A stretch of DNA of 64,000 nucleotides from an uncultured Flavobacteriales bacterium (GTDB taxonomy: Bacteria > Bacteroidota > Bacteroidia > Flavobacteriales > Flavobacteriaceae): NCBI GenBank assembly GCA_913020155.1, contig CAJWBA010000001.1, positions 1-64,000 on the forward strand. Direction: 5' to 3'. Made by a program: the position numbers and the translations under genes. Below are positions 8,824 through 17,711 of the stretch, piece by piece (the first letter of the stretch is position 1; the number at the start of each line of letters is the position of its first letter). The notes under the pieces are model-generated. The model worked only from the letters and a program-made list of their open reading frames with translations, made no database searches and was not told where the DNA came from.

Positions 8824-9258
8824 ATGTATACCCTTTTAAAAACCGCTCACTCCTATTGGGCTTTCATCGTTTTAATACTTTTAATTTTTGCAATTGCAAA
8901 CGCTTTTTTTGGAATCGTAAAGAAGAAAACTTTTGACTCTTCAGATTTCAGACGCTCATTATTTGTTCTCATAAGCTCTCATATTCAATTACTGATTGGA
9001 CTAATTCTTTATTTTGTTTCTCCATGGTTTGGGAAATGGGCTGCATCAGATATGGGAGTGATGAAAGATTCTCAAGCACGCTTATACCTTGTAGAACATC
9101 CTATTACAAATCTTTTGGCAATAATACTGATCACTATGGGTTGGTCAATGCACAAAAGACAATCTTTAGATGCTAAGAAATTTTCAAGAATTGGAATATT
9201 CTATTTTCTTGGACTCGTTCTACTCCTATCAAGAATCCCCTGGAATACTTGGTTGTAA
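8824..9258 (+). CDS. Small integral membrane protein, four predicted helices
   Basis: This 144-residue protein has four hydrophobic stretches: about 12-33, 46-66, 93-108 and 123-142. It has no cleavable signal peptide. The sequence starts MYTLLKTAHSYWAFIVL and resembles a conserved flavobacterial inner-membrane family often loosely labelled cytochrome b-like. The His residues in helices 1 and 2 (HSYW, SSHIQ) could fit heme ligation, but I see no diagnostic motif and do not assign a function. It lies 38 nt after the ALDH gene and 43 nt before gpsA on the same strand. Confidence 0.75.
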   Translation: MYTLLKTAHSYWAFIVLILLIFAIANAFFGIVKKKTFDSSDFRRSLFVLISSHIQLLIGLILYFVSPWFGKWAASDMGVMKDSQARLYLVEHPITNLLAIILITMGWSMHKRQSLDAKKFSRIGIFYFLGLVLLLSRIPWNTWL

Positions 9259-9301
9259 ATATATTTTCTGATAATCATTCATAGCATACTGAGTTTTTTT
9301 T

Positions 9302-10336
9302 ATGATCACAACCAAAAGACCAGAATTCAAGCACATCATCCTAAAGAACAAGCTAAAAGTAGCTGTTCTTGGAGGAGGAAGTTGGGCAACAGCTCTAATC
9401 AAAATTCTTATGGTAAACAAACGCAGTTTAGGATGGTATATGCGTAGTGAAAAGAACAAAGAATTTATTGAAAGAAACCAGCATAACCCAACTTACTTAA
9501 CCTCAACAACCCTCAACACCAAGCGGCTTAAAATAAGTACAGATATTAATTTTGTAGTCAAAAGAGCAGACATTGTAATTGTTGCCATTCCATCTGCTTT
9601 CATAAAAGAAGAGTTTTCAAAACTTCAAATTTCTTTGAAAAACAAAATTGTTGTCTCTGCAGTTAAAGGAGTAATTCCAGAAAACATGAAAATTCCCGTG
9701 ACTTTTTTTCAAGAAGACTTTGGGGTTCCACTAGATAGAATAGGAGTGATTTGCGGCCCCTGTCATGCTGAAGAGGTTGCGATGGAAAAACTTTCTTATT
9801 TAACCGTTGCATCTCAAAATCAAACATATGCCAAATGCATTGCGGCTATACTCAAAACAAAGTATATTCGAACTAAAGCTTCGAATGATATCATTGGCAC
9901 TGAATATGCAGCAATGCTCAAAAACATTTATGCAATAGCAGCTGGAATAGCCCATGGTCTTGGTTATGGAGATAATTTTCAAAGTGTATTGATGAGTAAT
10001 GCTATTCGCGAAACAAAGCGCTTTATAAAAGATGTACATAAAATGAAACGTAACATCAATAATTCAGCTTATCTGGGAGATTTATTGGTGACAGGCTATT
10101 CTGTATTTAGCCGGAACAGGACCTTTGGAAATATGATCGGAAAAGGATACACCGTTAAAGCTGCACAACTAGAAATGAGTATGATTGCCGAAGGTTATTA
10201 TGCATCTAAATCTGCACGTATTATCAACTCTGAGTTCAGAACACAAACACCAATCATTGAAGCTGTATATTTAATTCTTTATGAAAGAAAAAACGCTCAA
10301 AAAGTATTTGACAAGTTGGTCAAAAAGCTTGACTAA
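9302..10336 (+). CDS. gpsA: Glycerol-3-phosphate dehydrogenase [NAD(P)+]
   Basis: This 344-residue enzyme reduces dihydroxyacetone phosphate to sn-glycerol-3-phosphate, the backbone for phospholipids. The dinucleotide-binding loop AVLGGGSWATAL is near residue 20, the NGPC-equivalent CGPCHAEEVA is in the middle, and the catalytic-lysine region reads AAMLKNIYAIAAGI followed by GLGYGDN. There are about 17 residues before the first strand, slightly more than usual, and no later in-frame ATG before it, so the start at 9302 stands. The last bases overlap the stop of pheS on the other strand (shared CTAA at 10333-10336). Confidence 0.95.
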   Translation: MITTKRPEFKHIILKNKLKVAVLGGGSWATALIKILMVNKRSLGWYMRSEKNKEFIERNQHNPTYLTSTTLNTKRLKISTDINFVVKRADIVIVAIPSAFIKEEFSKLQISLKNKIVVSAVKGVIPENMKIPVTFFQEDFGVPLDRIGVICGPCHAEEVAMEKLSYLTVASQNQTYAKCIAAILKTKYIRTKASNDIIGTEYAAMLKNIYAIAAGIAHGLGYGDNFQSVLMSNAIRETKRFIKDVHKMKRNINNSAYLGDLLVTGYSVFSRNRTFGNMIGKGYTVKAAQLEMSMIAEGYYASKSARIINSEFRTQTPIIEAVYLILYERKNAQKVFDKLVKKLD

Positions 10337-11349
10337 AGTGTTGGCTTGAGTTGGTTTAAGAAACGAATATCATTTTGAAAAAACATTCGAATATCAGTTA
10401 CTTGATACAACAACATTGCGATTCGCTCAATTCCCATACCAAATGCATAGCCCGAATACTCTTCGGGGTCAATGCCGCAGTTATTAAGAACATTAGGATC
10501 AATCATTCCACAACCCATAATCTCGAGCCATCCTGTGCCTTTTGTTATTCGATAGTCAACCTCTGTTTCTAATCCCCAAAAGATATCAACCTCAGCACTG
10601 GGTTCAGTAAAAGGAAAATAAGAAGGTCGCAATCGAATCTTTGATTTTCCAAATAAGGATTTTGTGAAATAACTCAAGGTTTGTTTCAAATCTGCAAAAG
10701 AAACTTCTTTATCGATGTACAGACCTTCAACCTGATGAAAGATACAATGTGCTCTTGCTGATATTGCTTCATTACGAAATACCCTTCCCGGAGAAATTGT
10801 TCGGATAGGCGGTTTATTATTCTCCATGTAACGCACCTGTACCGGGGAAGTATGGGTTCGCAACAAAATATTGGGGTCTGTTTGAATAAAAAATGTGTCC
10901 TGCATATCACGTGCAGGGTGATATTCTGGTAAATTCAGTGCTGTAAAATTGTGCCAATCATCTTCTATTTCAGGTCCTTCCGAAATGTTGAATCCTATTT
11001 GAGAAAAAATATCTACAATACGGTTTCGAACTACGGTTAATGGATGTTGATTTCCCAAAGATGACGGAAAAGCTGGACGAGACAAATCTCCATAAACACC
11101 GGGACTTGAAATAGAGATTAGTTCTAACTTTAAAACTTCTATCTTATCAGAAACGGCAGATTTTAGTTGATTTAAAATCTGACCAAATTCTTTTTTTTCC
11201 TCATTAGATACTTCTCTAAATGCAGCAAAAAGTTGGTTCAAAATTCCTTTTTTACCAGAATAGGAAATTCTAAACTGCTCTATTTCTTCTGCTTCTTTAG
11301 CTTGAAATTGGGTTACTTTCTTTAAGTGTTCTTTTACGCTCTCAATCAT
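10333..11349 (-). CDS. pheS: Phenylalanine--tRNA ligase alpha subunit
   Basis: This is the 338-residue catalytic alpha subunit of the heterotetrameric enzyme that charges tRNA-Phe. It has an N-terminal coiled coil (about 1-85), then class II motif 2 as GRVFRNEAISARAHCIFHQ and motif 3 as GMGIERIAMLLYQ at the C-terminus. Length and motif order are normal. The beta subunit gene (pheT) is not in the window, so the two subunit genes are unlinked here, as in many Bacteroidota. A TATTTTTG box lies only 4 nt before the ATG (11354-11361, minus strand), which may make the mRNA leaderless. Confidence 0.96.
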   Translation of the reverse strand: MIESVKEHLKKVTQFQAKEAEEIEQFRISYSGKKGILNQLFAAFREVSNEEKKEFGQILNQLKSAVSDKIEVLKLELISISSPGVYGDLSRPAFPSSLGNQHPLTVVRNRIVDIFSQIGFNISEGPEIEDDWHNFTALNLPEYHPARDMQDTFFIQTDPNILLRTHTSPVQVRYMENNKPPIRTISPGRVFRNEAISARAHCIFHQVEGLYIDKEVSFADLKQTLSYFTKSLFGKSKIRLRPSYFPFTEPSAEVDIFWGLETEVDYRITKGTGWLEIMGCGMIDPNVLNNCGIDPEEYSGYAFGMGIERIAMLLYQVTDIRMFFQNDIRFLNQLKPTL

Positions 11350-11353
11350 CTTT

Positions 11354-11361
11354 CAAAAATA
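11354..11361 (-). promoter_or_regulatory. Candidate -7 promoter box of pheS
   Basis: On the minus strand this reads TATTTTTG, an exact match to the bacteroidotal -7 consensus TAnnTTTG. Only four bases (AAAG) separate it from the pheS ATG at 11349. With transcription starting about five bases after the box, the mRNA would begin at or beside the start codon. I see no clear -33 TTG at the usual 19-21 nt upstream. Confidence 0.45.
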
Positions 11362-11370
11362 CGAATTATA

Positions 11371-11739
11371 CTATTGAATTATTCCTTTTTCAATAAAGTA
11401 ATGTACTACTGCGTCTTTCATTAAGACACTTTGTTCACCTGGTTTTAGGGGGGGTAATTCCTCCACAAGCTTGAAATGTGGCCAGCTATCATCATCAAAA
11501 TAATCAAACTCATAATAACCAAAAGGTTCTAAAACAGAGCAAATACCAATATGAATAATATTAACATTATCATCCTTCTTAAAACGTTTGTGTATCTGAC
11601 CCAATTCTTGAATACCAATCAAATATAAAATTCCCTCAATATCTATTGTTTCTGTTTCAGAAAAACGTCCGGTCAATAAAGAGACAAGGGTTTCCCAACG
11701 CTCTTTTAGTTCTTGGTTTCTCGACGATGCTTTTTGCAT
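11371..11739 (-). CDS. Conserved hypothetical protein, acidic
   Basis: This 122-residue soluble protein has no signal peptide, membrane segment or known motif. It starts MQKASSRNQELKERWETLV, has a helical N-terminal half and a Phe/Tyr/Asp-rich central stretch (YYEFDYFDDDSWPHF), and ends in a short helix. It lies 21 nt upstream of pheS on the same strand, but pheS has its own promoter-like box in between. I recognise it only as the kind of small conserved flavobacterial protein found beside pheS. A TATCTTTG box ends 4 nt before its ATG. Confidence 0.75.
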   Translation of the reverse strand: MQKASSRNQELKERWETLVSLLTGRFSETETIDIEGILYLIGIQELGQIHKRFKKDDNVNIIHIGICSVLEPFGYYEFDYFDDDSWPHFKLVEELPPLKPGEQSVLMKDAVVHYFIEKGIIQ

Positions 11740-11743
11740 GAAA

Positions 11744-11751
11744 CAAAGATA
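11744..11751 (-). promoter_or_regulatory. Candidate -7 promoter box for the 11371-11739 gene
   Basis: The minus strand reads TATCTTTG, a full match to TAnnTTTG, followed by TTTC and then the ATG at 11739. A TTC triplet (one base from TTG) lies 19 nt upstream at 11771-11773. The 4-nt distance to the start codon predicts a leaderless or nearly leaderless mRNA. Confidence 0.5.
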
Positions 11752-11805
11752 TGTGATTCCTTAATAGAGAGAAGAAAATGTGTAAAAAATCTTTATATTA
11801 GTTCA

Positions 11806-12315
11806 ATGAACTACATTGACATCGCAATTATCGGTTTGGTTTTTTTTGGGGCTGTAAAGGGGTTCTCCAAAGGATTCATCGTTGAAGCTGCTTCACTAGT
11901 TGCACTAATCCTGGGTCTTATTGGAGCTTTATTATTTTCTTCTTCTCTAGGAACACTTTTAGAAAGATTTCTTGAACACGATCGAATTCCTCCTGCAGGA
12001 GTTCTTTTTGCTCTTACGTTTATTGCAATAATTATTGGGATTAATTTACTTGCTAAATTCTTAACTCGTATTTTAAAAATGGCCGACCTAGGTTTAATCA
12101 ACAGAGTTTTAGGGGCAGTCTTCGGAGGACTAAAATTCATTCTGATCATAAGCGCGGTAATTATGATAATGGATCAGTTTCAATTTCTGTTATCCTTAAT
12201 GGAAGAGGACATAATCGAAACATCTCAATTCTATGAACCTGTAAAATCCTTTGGCAACTATGTGCTGGAATGGTTTCTTGATAATAAAAAATTATTATCC
12301 AAAGAATTAGTTTAG
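11806..12315 (+). CDS. CvpA-family membrane protein
   Basis: This 169-residue integral membrane protein of the CvpA/colicin V production family starts MNYIDIAIIGLVFFGAVKGF, which is the typical N-terminus. It has four hydrophobic helices spread over about residues 5-130. The reading frame is open upstream to 11713, but the longer form adds a charged, non-conserved leader overlapping the divergent gene, so I chose the ATG at 11806. Members have been tied to envelope function and biofilm or colicin phenotypes without a known biochemical activity. Its last nine bases overlap the end of batE on the opposite strand. Confidence 0.85.
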   Translation: MNYIDIAIIGLVFFGAVKGFSKGFIVEAASLVALILGLIGALLFSSSLGTLLERFLEHDRIPPAGVLFALTFIAIIIGINLLAKFLTRILKMADLGLINRVLGAVFGGLKFILIISAVIMIMDQFQFLLSLMEEDIIETSQFYEPVKSFGNYVLEWFLDNKKLLSKELV

Positions 12316-13065
12316 CATTCTTAATGACGATGCTAAAACCCAACCTTCTGAGCCGTTAGCAATTTTTATTTTCTTCCACTGTGCTAGTTCATCCAGAACC
12401 TCAACTTTGGTTCCTTCATGAAGTACAAACAAGATTTCCGATCGATCATTTGGCTCCCCCCAAATATTAATTTTAGACTCAAAAACAATTCCTGAAAGCT
12501 CACTTTGAAGCTTTGTATTTCTCAAATAAGTTAAGGTAAATATTGAAATAAAAAGAAGTGTTAGAATCAAGAAAGAGGAAAAGTATACTCGTTTCCAAAC
12601 TCCTTTGGTATTCCACAAATACAAAACAAACAAAAGTGCCAAAAGCCATGCAATACTTATCAGTATTTTTGACCATTGTGTCATTGTAAACCATGACAAA
12701 ATCTTATTTGTAATTTGAGTGAAAATCGATTCCGGTAAAACCTCAATAGCATCAAGTGTCATGTTCCGAGCATAGGTAAGATTCGTAAGAATTTCTTTGT
12801 TTTTCGGGTCCAATTGTTTAGCCTTTTCAAAATAAAAAATACTTTCTCCAACAATTCCCAAACGATAATACGCATTGGCTAAATTAAAATATAATCCTGA
12901 GCTGTGAACTCCCACTTTCAAAACCTCTTGATATTGGGTCACTGCTTCATCATAATCTCCAAGGTTGTATGCCTTATTCCCTTGATCAAAAAGTATTTTG
13001 GGGGATTGAGCAAACAAAAAAGTGCTTGAGAAAAGAAATACAATAAATAAATTATTTGTTTTCAT
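12307..13065 (-). CDS. batE: BatE: TPR and SH3-like domain protein
   Basis: This 252-residue envelope protein is the last gene of the Bat operon. It has a signal peptide (MKTNNLFIVFLFSSTFLFAQ), two to three tetratricopeptide repeats at about 25-100 (GNKAYNLGDYDEAVTQYQEV, then LYFNLANAYYRLG), two membrane helices near 135-175, and a C-terminal bacterial SH3-like domain (about 195-252, ending GWVLASSLRML). TPR and SH3 domains suggest it scaffolds the other Bat proteins at the membrane. Its start overlaps the batD stop by 4 nt, so the pair is translationally coupled. Confidence 0.88.
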   Translation of the reverse strand: MKTNNLFIVFLFSSTFLFAQSPKILFDQGNKAYNLGDYDEAVTQYQEVLKVGVHSSGLYFNLANAYYRLGIVGESIFYFEKAKQLDPKNKEILTNLTYARNMTLDAIEVLPESIFTQITNKILSWFTMTQWSKILISIAWLLALLFVLYLWNTKGVWKRVYFSSFLILTLLFISIFTLTYLRNTKLQSELSGIVFESKINIWGEPNDRSEILFVLHEGTKVEVLDELAQWKKIKIANGSEGWVLASSLRMLN

Positions 13066-14825
13066 AATTGCTTGTCCATTTTAGAGATTAGTTTTGAAGC
13101 ACGATCAAAATCTTTTTGCGTACCAACCGTGGTTGTTGGAGCATATCGAGCAGCTTCACAATCCGAAAGCAACGCTATAAATTCTTTGATAACGTTTGCA
13201 TCCACTCTCTTATCTTCCAATAAATTGATAATTCTGTCTTTACTGAATTCAGCTGTTTCAATATGTAGTTTTGCTTTTAAATAGTTATGCAAAGCTCGCT
13301 CTAAAGCCCCATAAAACACTTCCTTTTTTTTGAGAGTTTTCCTAGCAGAACTTAAATATTTTTTAGCCAGTCGATTAGCCATTTTTTGGCGATCGGTCAC
13401 TGGGTCAATCCTTTTTGTTGATTGTGTTTTAAACCAAATTACAAATAACAATAGAAGGATAAATGGTCCCGAAATTAATAAATAAAAATTACGTTTTCCA
13501 AAAAATGATTGTGTTTTGCTGATGGGTTTCAATTCTGTTTCTAAAGCAATAAAATTAAATTGCTTGTCGTTTAGATTTGGTTTCAGAAGATTTGAAACGG
13601 GTTGATCCTTAGATGTTTTTTTGGCTAATGGACCATCGTTTACATTTACCATATATTCTTTTGAAGAAAGAGTAATATAGCTTTCTTTATTGGGATCAAA
13701 ATAAGAAAATGAAACTATAGGAATCGGATAATTTCCTTGATACTCAGGTACAATTGTGTATGTGTCTTGAATACTTCCCTGCATTCCCAAAAGATTGGTT
13801 TTAATACTTTCAGCATGTTCCGGTTCATAAACTTCAAGAGCTGCCGGAACTGTAATATTAGGAAGTGAAAACAATTTTAAATTTCCTCTCCCCGAAACCT
13901 TTACGGTTGCTTGAAAAGATTCTGAGGCTTTCAACACATCTTTATTTAGACTGTAGTTTAAATCAAAACTACCAACTGCTCCCGTAAAACCTATCGGTTT
14001 ATTCTTTTCCGGTAAAGGTTTAACCTTAATTGTTCTTTTACCAGCAGTAACAACTTTAGGCACCTGTCTGTTAATCCTATTTCCAAAAATATCGCGTCTA
14101 TTTGAAGGAACCTGTACATTAATATTCAATGTCAAAGGCTCGATAACCAATTCTCCTGTTTTCTGGGGATATAAAACTGCTTTGCGCCATGTAACATAAT
14201 TGTAGGTTTCTCCTTTGTAAACCCCTTGCTTCATTTCGAGTTTTTGAATCGGAATCAAATGGTTCCAAAAATCAGCATAACTCGGACTTTCAACTTCATT
14301 GACATTGGATATTCCTATTTGAGAAGTGTAATAAAGTTTATAAACAACTGTAAAAGCTTCATTTAAATAAGGTTTCCCGTCAGAAACCTCGGCAACTAAA
14401 TGAATATTTTGATCGGCAATATAATCTGCATTACCCCCTTGATTAGGAGTTTTGACTGCTTCAGTAACCTCTACTTCAACAGGAGACGTTTTATAAATTA
14501 ATCCATCTATTTTAATCGTGGCTTGTCCTATTTTGAGGGCTCCCTTTCGGGTTGCATTAAGGAAATAAGTGTAGGATCTTGAGAAAGAACGCTTACCATT
14601 GATCCATGTATTACTAGTAGATTGATTGGGACCTCCTGCAACTCGAAAGCCTTCAAATTTCGGGGGCGTAAAATTGTCGCCGTTTTTATTCATTTCAAAA
14701 CTAACCTTCAATCGCTCATTTATCCCCATACGATTTTTACTCACTTTAGTTTGGAAAGTGACCTGTGCTCCTAATTGCGAAACTAGAAACAAGAGAAAGG
14801 TTGCTAAAAATATTTTTTTCAACAT
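13062..14825 (-). CDS. batD: BatD: periplasmic/membrane aerotolerance protein
   Basis: This 587-residue BatD family protein has a signal peptide (MLKKIFLATFLLFLVSQLGAQ), a long beta-rich periplasmic region (about 22-440) starting VTFQTKVSKNRMGINE, one membrane helix at about 447-465 and a cytosolic helical tail of 122 residues. The Bat operon was named for aerotolerance in Bacteroides, and the proteins are thought to form a membrane complex with a MoxR ATPase. The arrangement here is canonical: batC lies 6 nt upstream and batE overlaps downstream. Identification rests on length, topology and operon position. Confidence 0.88.
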   Translation of the reverse strand: MLKKIFLATFLLFLVSQLGAQVTFQTKVSKNRMGINERLKVSFEMNKNGDNFTPPKFEGFRVAGGPNQSTSNTWINGKRSFSRSYTYFLNATRKGALKIGQATIKIDGLIYKTSPVEVEVTEAVKTPNQGGNADYIADQNIHLVAEVSDGKPYLNEAFTVVYKLYYTSQIGISNVNEVESPSYADFWNHLIPIQKLEMKQGVYKGETYNYVTWRKAVLYPQKTGELVIEPLTLNINVQVPSNRRDIFGNRINRQVPKVVTAGKRTIKVKPLPEKNKPIGFTGAVGSFDLNYSLNKDVLKASESFQATVKVSGRGNLKLFSLPNITVPAALEVYEPEHAESIKTNLLGMQGSIQDTYTIVPEYQGNYPIPIVSFSYFDPNKESYITLSSKEYMVNVNDGPLAKKTSKDQPVSNLLKPNLNDKQFNFIALETELKPISKTQSFFGKRNFYLLISGPFILLLLFVIWFKTQSTKRIDPVTDRQKMANRLAKKYLSSARKTLKKKEVFYGALERALHNYLKAKLHIETAEFSKDRIINLLEDKRVDANVIKEFIALLSDCEAARYAPTTTVGTQKDFDRASKLISKMDKQL

Positions 14826-14831
14826 AAAAAT

Positions 14832-15662
14832 TTACCAGTCTTTTTTAGTTTTGATAGGGACGGCTTTGGTTTTTTGTGCATTAACTTTTTTTTGAACACC
14901 TTTTTCCTGGTTATTCATTGCTTCTAAAAGACTCTTTACTTGCTCTGGAGATATTTGTCCTGGTTTAGGGGGAGGCAATGGTCTTTGTTTTTTATCTCCG
15001 TCTCCTTCTTTTTCTGAATTTTTTTGTTTTTTATCTCCAGATTTTTCTTTAGAATCTTCTTCAGGCTCACCTTCATCAGAATCTTCTTTTTCTTTATCTT
15101 CTCCTTCGTCTTTTGATTGTTCTTTATCTCCTTTTTTATCTTGATCGCCCTCTTTTTTTTTATCTTCTTGATCTTTTTGGTCTTTTTTATCCTCCTTATT
15201 TTGCTGATCTTGATTCTGCTTTTCTTTTTCTAACAATTCTTTTGCAAGTGCATAATTGTATCGTGTTTCTTCATCCGTTGGATTATTCCTTAAAGAATTT
15301 TTAAAAGCCTCAACTGCTTGAGGGTAATTCTTTTGTTTCATGTAAACATTCCCCATATTATGAAAAGCCGAATACTTCTCGTCTTTAGAAGTAGCGTTTT
15401 TTTGAGTTTGAAAAAACCGTTGACTTGCAGCATCATAATCTGCAATTCGATAGCTTGTGTTCCCTAAATTATGAAAAGCATCGGATTGATTTGGAGAAAG
15501 AGAAATGGATTTCCGGTATTGTGTTTCGGCCTTTATAAACTCTTCTTGGTTATGAAGATCATTCCCTTCTACAATCAAATTTTTGGATGCTTCTGTCTGA
15601 CTCCAAATTACAGTTGAAGTCAAAAGAAATATAACCAGATTTAAATATTTTAGATGCATCAT
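14832..15662 (-). CDS. batC: BatC: TPR protein with charged low-complexity linker
   Basis: This 276-residue protein has a signal peptide (MMHLKYLNLVIFLLTSTVIWSQ), three TPR units at about 25-135 (including HNLGNTSYRIADYDAASQRF and HNMGNVYMKQKNYPQAVEAF) and then roughly 80 residues made almost only of Lys, Asp, Glu, Gln, Gly and Ser. It ends in a short helix, SPEQVKSLLEAMNNQEKGVQ. The linker is probably disordered and may act as a spacer or electrostatic contact. The start overlaps the batB stop by one base. The low-complexity codons create long spurious open frames on the other strand. Confidence 0.88.
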   Translation of the reverse strand: MMHLKYLNLVIFLLTSTVIWSQTEASKNLIVEGNDLHNQEEFIKAETQYRKSISLSPNQSDAFHNLGNTSYRIADYDAASQRFFQTQKNATSKDEKYSAFHNMGNVYMKQKNYPQAVEAFKNSLRNNPTDEETRYNYALAKELLEKEKQNQDQQNKEDKKDQKDQEDKKKEGDQDKKGDKEQSKDEGEDKEKEDSDEGEPEEDSKEKSGDKKQKNSEKEGDGDKKQRPLPPPKPGQISPEQVKSLLEAMNNQEKGVQKKVNAQKTKAVPIKTKKDW

Positions 15663-16702
15663 TAATTTTTATTCTCATTGAATAGATTTAGCCTCAAAAT
15701 CCATTTTGTTTTAGTTTCAAAAAGTAAAATCTCTATCAAAAGTAACAGAAATCCTGCAATCAAAAAAGGTTGAAAGCGATCTTTGTAACTCACAAATTTT
15801 TTGGCTTCAAATTCTTTTTTTTCCATTTGCTTCAGGGTTTCTGAAACAAATTCTAATACTGCTTGAGTGTCGTTTCCTTCAACAAAACTTCCTTCTGTAC
15901 TGTTGGCAATTGAAATCAACATCTCAGTATTTCGTTTGGTCATAACTACCTCCCCGTTTTCATCTTTTTTGTAAGATTCAACAATGCCATTTTTCTTTAT
16001 TGGAATTGGAGCTCCTTTTTCTGTTCCAACACCAAAGGTAAATATTTTGATTCCTAAGTCTTTTGCTCTTTCAGCAGCAGCTAAAGCATTTTCTGAATGA
16101 TCCTCTCCGTCGGATAAAATAAAAACAACTCGATTGGTTTGATCTTGATCATCAAAATAAGTTGCTGCCAAATCTATGGCAGCATCTATTGCAGTTCCCT
16201 GAGAAGAAAGCATGTCGGTATTCAGTGCCTGTAGGAACATTTTTGCAGCTCCGTAATCAGTTGTAATTGGTAATTGAGGAACGGCTTGTGCGGCATATGC
16301 AATAATACCTACACGATCGCTTGCCAATTGATTTAGAAGAGCAGAAACCAAGCGTTTTGCTTTTTCAATTCGGTTTGGTGCAATATCTTCTGCCAACATA
16401 CTTTTAGAAACATCAATCGCAAAAACAATATCAATACCCTCTCTCTTAACTGTTTCTAGTTGCGTTCCTATTTTTGGGTTAATCAACCCTAAAATTAAAC
16501 AGCTAATTCCTAAACTAATCAAAATCAATTTTAATAGAGGCTTAAAACGAGACCGCTGTGAACTTAAAACATCCATTAATTTCGAGGAAGCAAATTGTCG
16601 CTGAGTTTTTTTCTTCCAGCTTGATATCCATAAAAAACCAGTCCACAATACGGGAAGTATTGCAAAAACATAAAAATAAGTTGGTGCGTCTAATTGATAC
16701 AT
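15662..16702 (-). CDS. batB: BatB: von Willebrand factor A membrane protein
   Basis: This 346-residue protein has two N-terminal membrane helices (about 8-26 and 57-76), a VWA domain from about 90 to 290 and a C-terminal helix near 312-330. The metal-ion-dependent adhesion site is complete: DVSKS for DxSxS, and LSDGEDHSENA for the later aspartate. VWA domains with a MoxR ATPase typically serve as metal-dependent substrate or adaptor modules. The gene lies 2 nt after batA and overlaps batC by one base. Confidence 0.92.
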   Translation of the reverse strand: MYQLDAPTYFYVFAILPVLWTGFLWISSWKKKTQRQFASSKLMDVLSSQRSRFKPLLKLILISLGISCLILGLINPKIGTQLETVKREGIDIVFAIDVSKSMLAEDIAPNRIEKAKRLVSALLNQLASDRVGIIAYAAQAVPQLPITTDYGAAKMFLQALNTDMLSSQGTAIDAAIDLAATYFDDQDQTNRVVFILSDGEDHSENALAAAERAKDLGIKIFTFGVGTEKGAPIPIKKNGIVESYKKDENGEVVMTKRNTEMLISIANSTEGSFVEGNDTQAVLEFVSETLKQMEKKEFEAKKFVSYKDRFQPFLIAGFLLLLIEILLFETKTKWILRLNLFNENKN

Positions 16703-16704
16703 TA

Positions 16705-17709
16705 CTAAATGAAACTTCTAAAAATTGTGTTCTTCAATAACCACTCTAAAAAAAGAAGTGCTAATGCGATAACTACCAGCACTCTGTATTTCTCCTCGTA
16801 ATTGTAATATTTAAATTCTTCAATTTCTGTTTTCTCTAATTTATTGATTTCATCATAAATATCTTTTAATTTTTTGGTATCTGTTGCTCTAAAATACAAC
16901 CCACCTGTTACATCTGCTATGGTTTGTAAAAGTTCTTCATCGATTTCAACTTTTGTCAATCCATACTGAAACTTTCCATTTGGTAAAATTCCAATAGGTG
17001 CTTTTGCAGTTCCGTTACTACCTAATCCAATGGTGTAGGTTTTAATTTCGAATTCTACCGCTAATTCTGATGCAATTTTAGGATCTATGAACCCCGAGTT
17101 GTTGACCCCATCGGTCAGCAATATTATGACTTTACTTTTGGCACGACTATCTTTCAAACGGTTTACTGCAGTTGCAAGGCCCATTCCAATGGCAGTTCCG
17201 TCATTGATTACACCATCGAAATTAATGCTCTGCAGAGCGTTTTGAACAATTCTTTTATCACTTGTAATTGGTGTTTTAGTGTAACTTTCTCCTGCATAAA
17301 CAACCAAGCCTATTCGATCATTCGTCCTATCATCAATGAAATCAGAAGCAACTTCCTTGAGAGCATTCAATCGGTTGGGTTTTAAATCTTGCGCTAGCAT
17401 ACTCGATGATACATCGATTGCCATAACAATATCAATACCCTTGTTAGTTTTAGTTCGTGTTGAAACATCTACTGTTTGAGGTCGAGCTAAAGCTAAAACA
17501 ATTAAAAATAGAGAAGCTAGTCGGAGTAAGAATAAAAGAGGTTGTAAACGTGCCAAATTTGAAGTTAAGCCTTCAAACCCTTTTAGAGATGAAATAATAA
17601 GGCGAGCTTGTTGCTCTTTTCGCTTGTATACATACCACACAATCACTAGGGGGAGTAATGTCAATCCCCACAAATATTCTGGATTCGCTAATTCTATTCC
17701 TTCAAACAC
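16705..17709 (-). CDS. batA: BatA: von Willebrand factor A membrane protein
   Basis: This 334-residue paralogue of BatB has the same layout: N-terminal helices near 10-26 and 55-75, a VWA domain (about 90-290) with DVSSS as the metal site and LTDGVNNSGF as the later acidic loop, and a C-terminal hydrophobic helix. BatA and BatB probably act as a pair. It follows the BatX-like gene by 2 nt and precedes batB by 2 nt, consistent with one polycistronic mRNA. Confidence 0.92.
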   Translation of the reverse strand: MFEGIELANPEYLWGLTLLPLVIVWYVYKRKEQQARLIISSLKGFEGLTSNLARLQPLLFLLRLASLFLIVLALARPQTVDVSTRTKTNKGIDIVMAIDVSSSMLAQDLKPNRLNALKEVASDFIDDRTNDRIGLVVYAGESYTKTPITSDKRIVQNALQSINFDGVINDGTAIGMGLATAVNRLKDSRAKSKVIILLTDGVNNSGFIDPKIASELAVEFEIKTYTIGLGSNGTAKAPIGILPNGKFQYGLTKVEIDEELLQTIADVTGGLYFRATDTKKLKDIYDEINKLEKTEIEEFKYYNYEEKYRVLVVIALALLFLEWLLKNTIFRSFI

Positions 17710-17711
17710 AG

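Noticed and set aside
11713-11805. Upstream extension of the CvpA gene
   Set aside because: The extra 31 residues overlap the divergent gene, look unlike the family, and the ATG at 11806 gives the typical N-terminus.
11811-12149. 112-codon minus-strand frame opposite the CvpA-like gene
   Set aside because: It is antisense to a membrane protein gene and shows only the expected complementary composition.
15000-15304. Open frames opposite the BatC linker
   Set aside because: They arise from the Lys/Glu/Asp codon bias of the linker and give hydrophobic low-complexity sequence.
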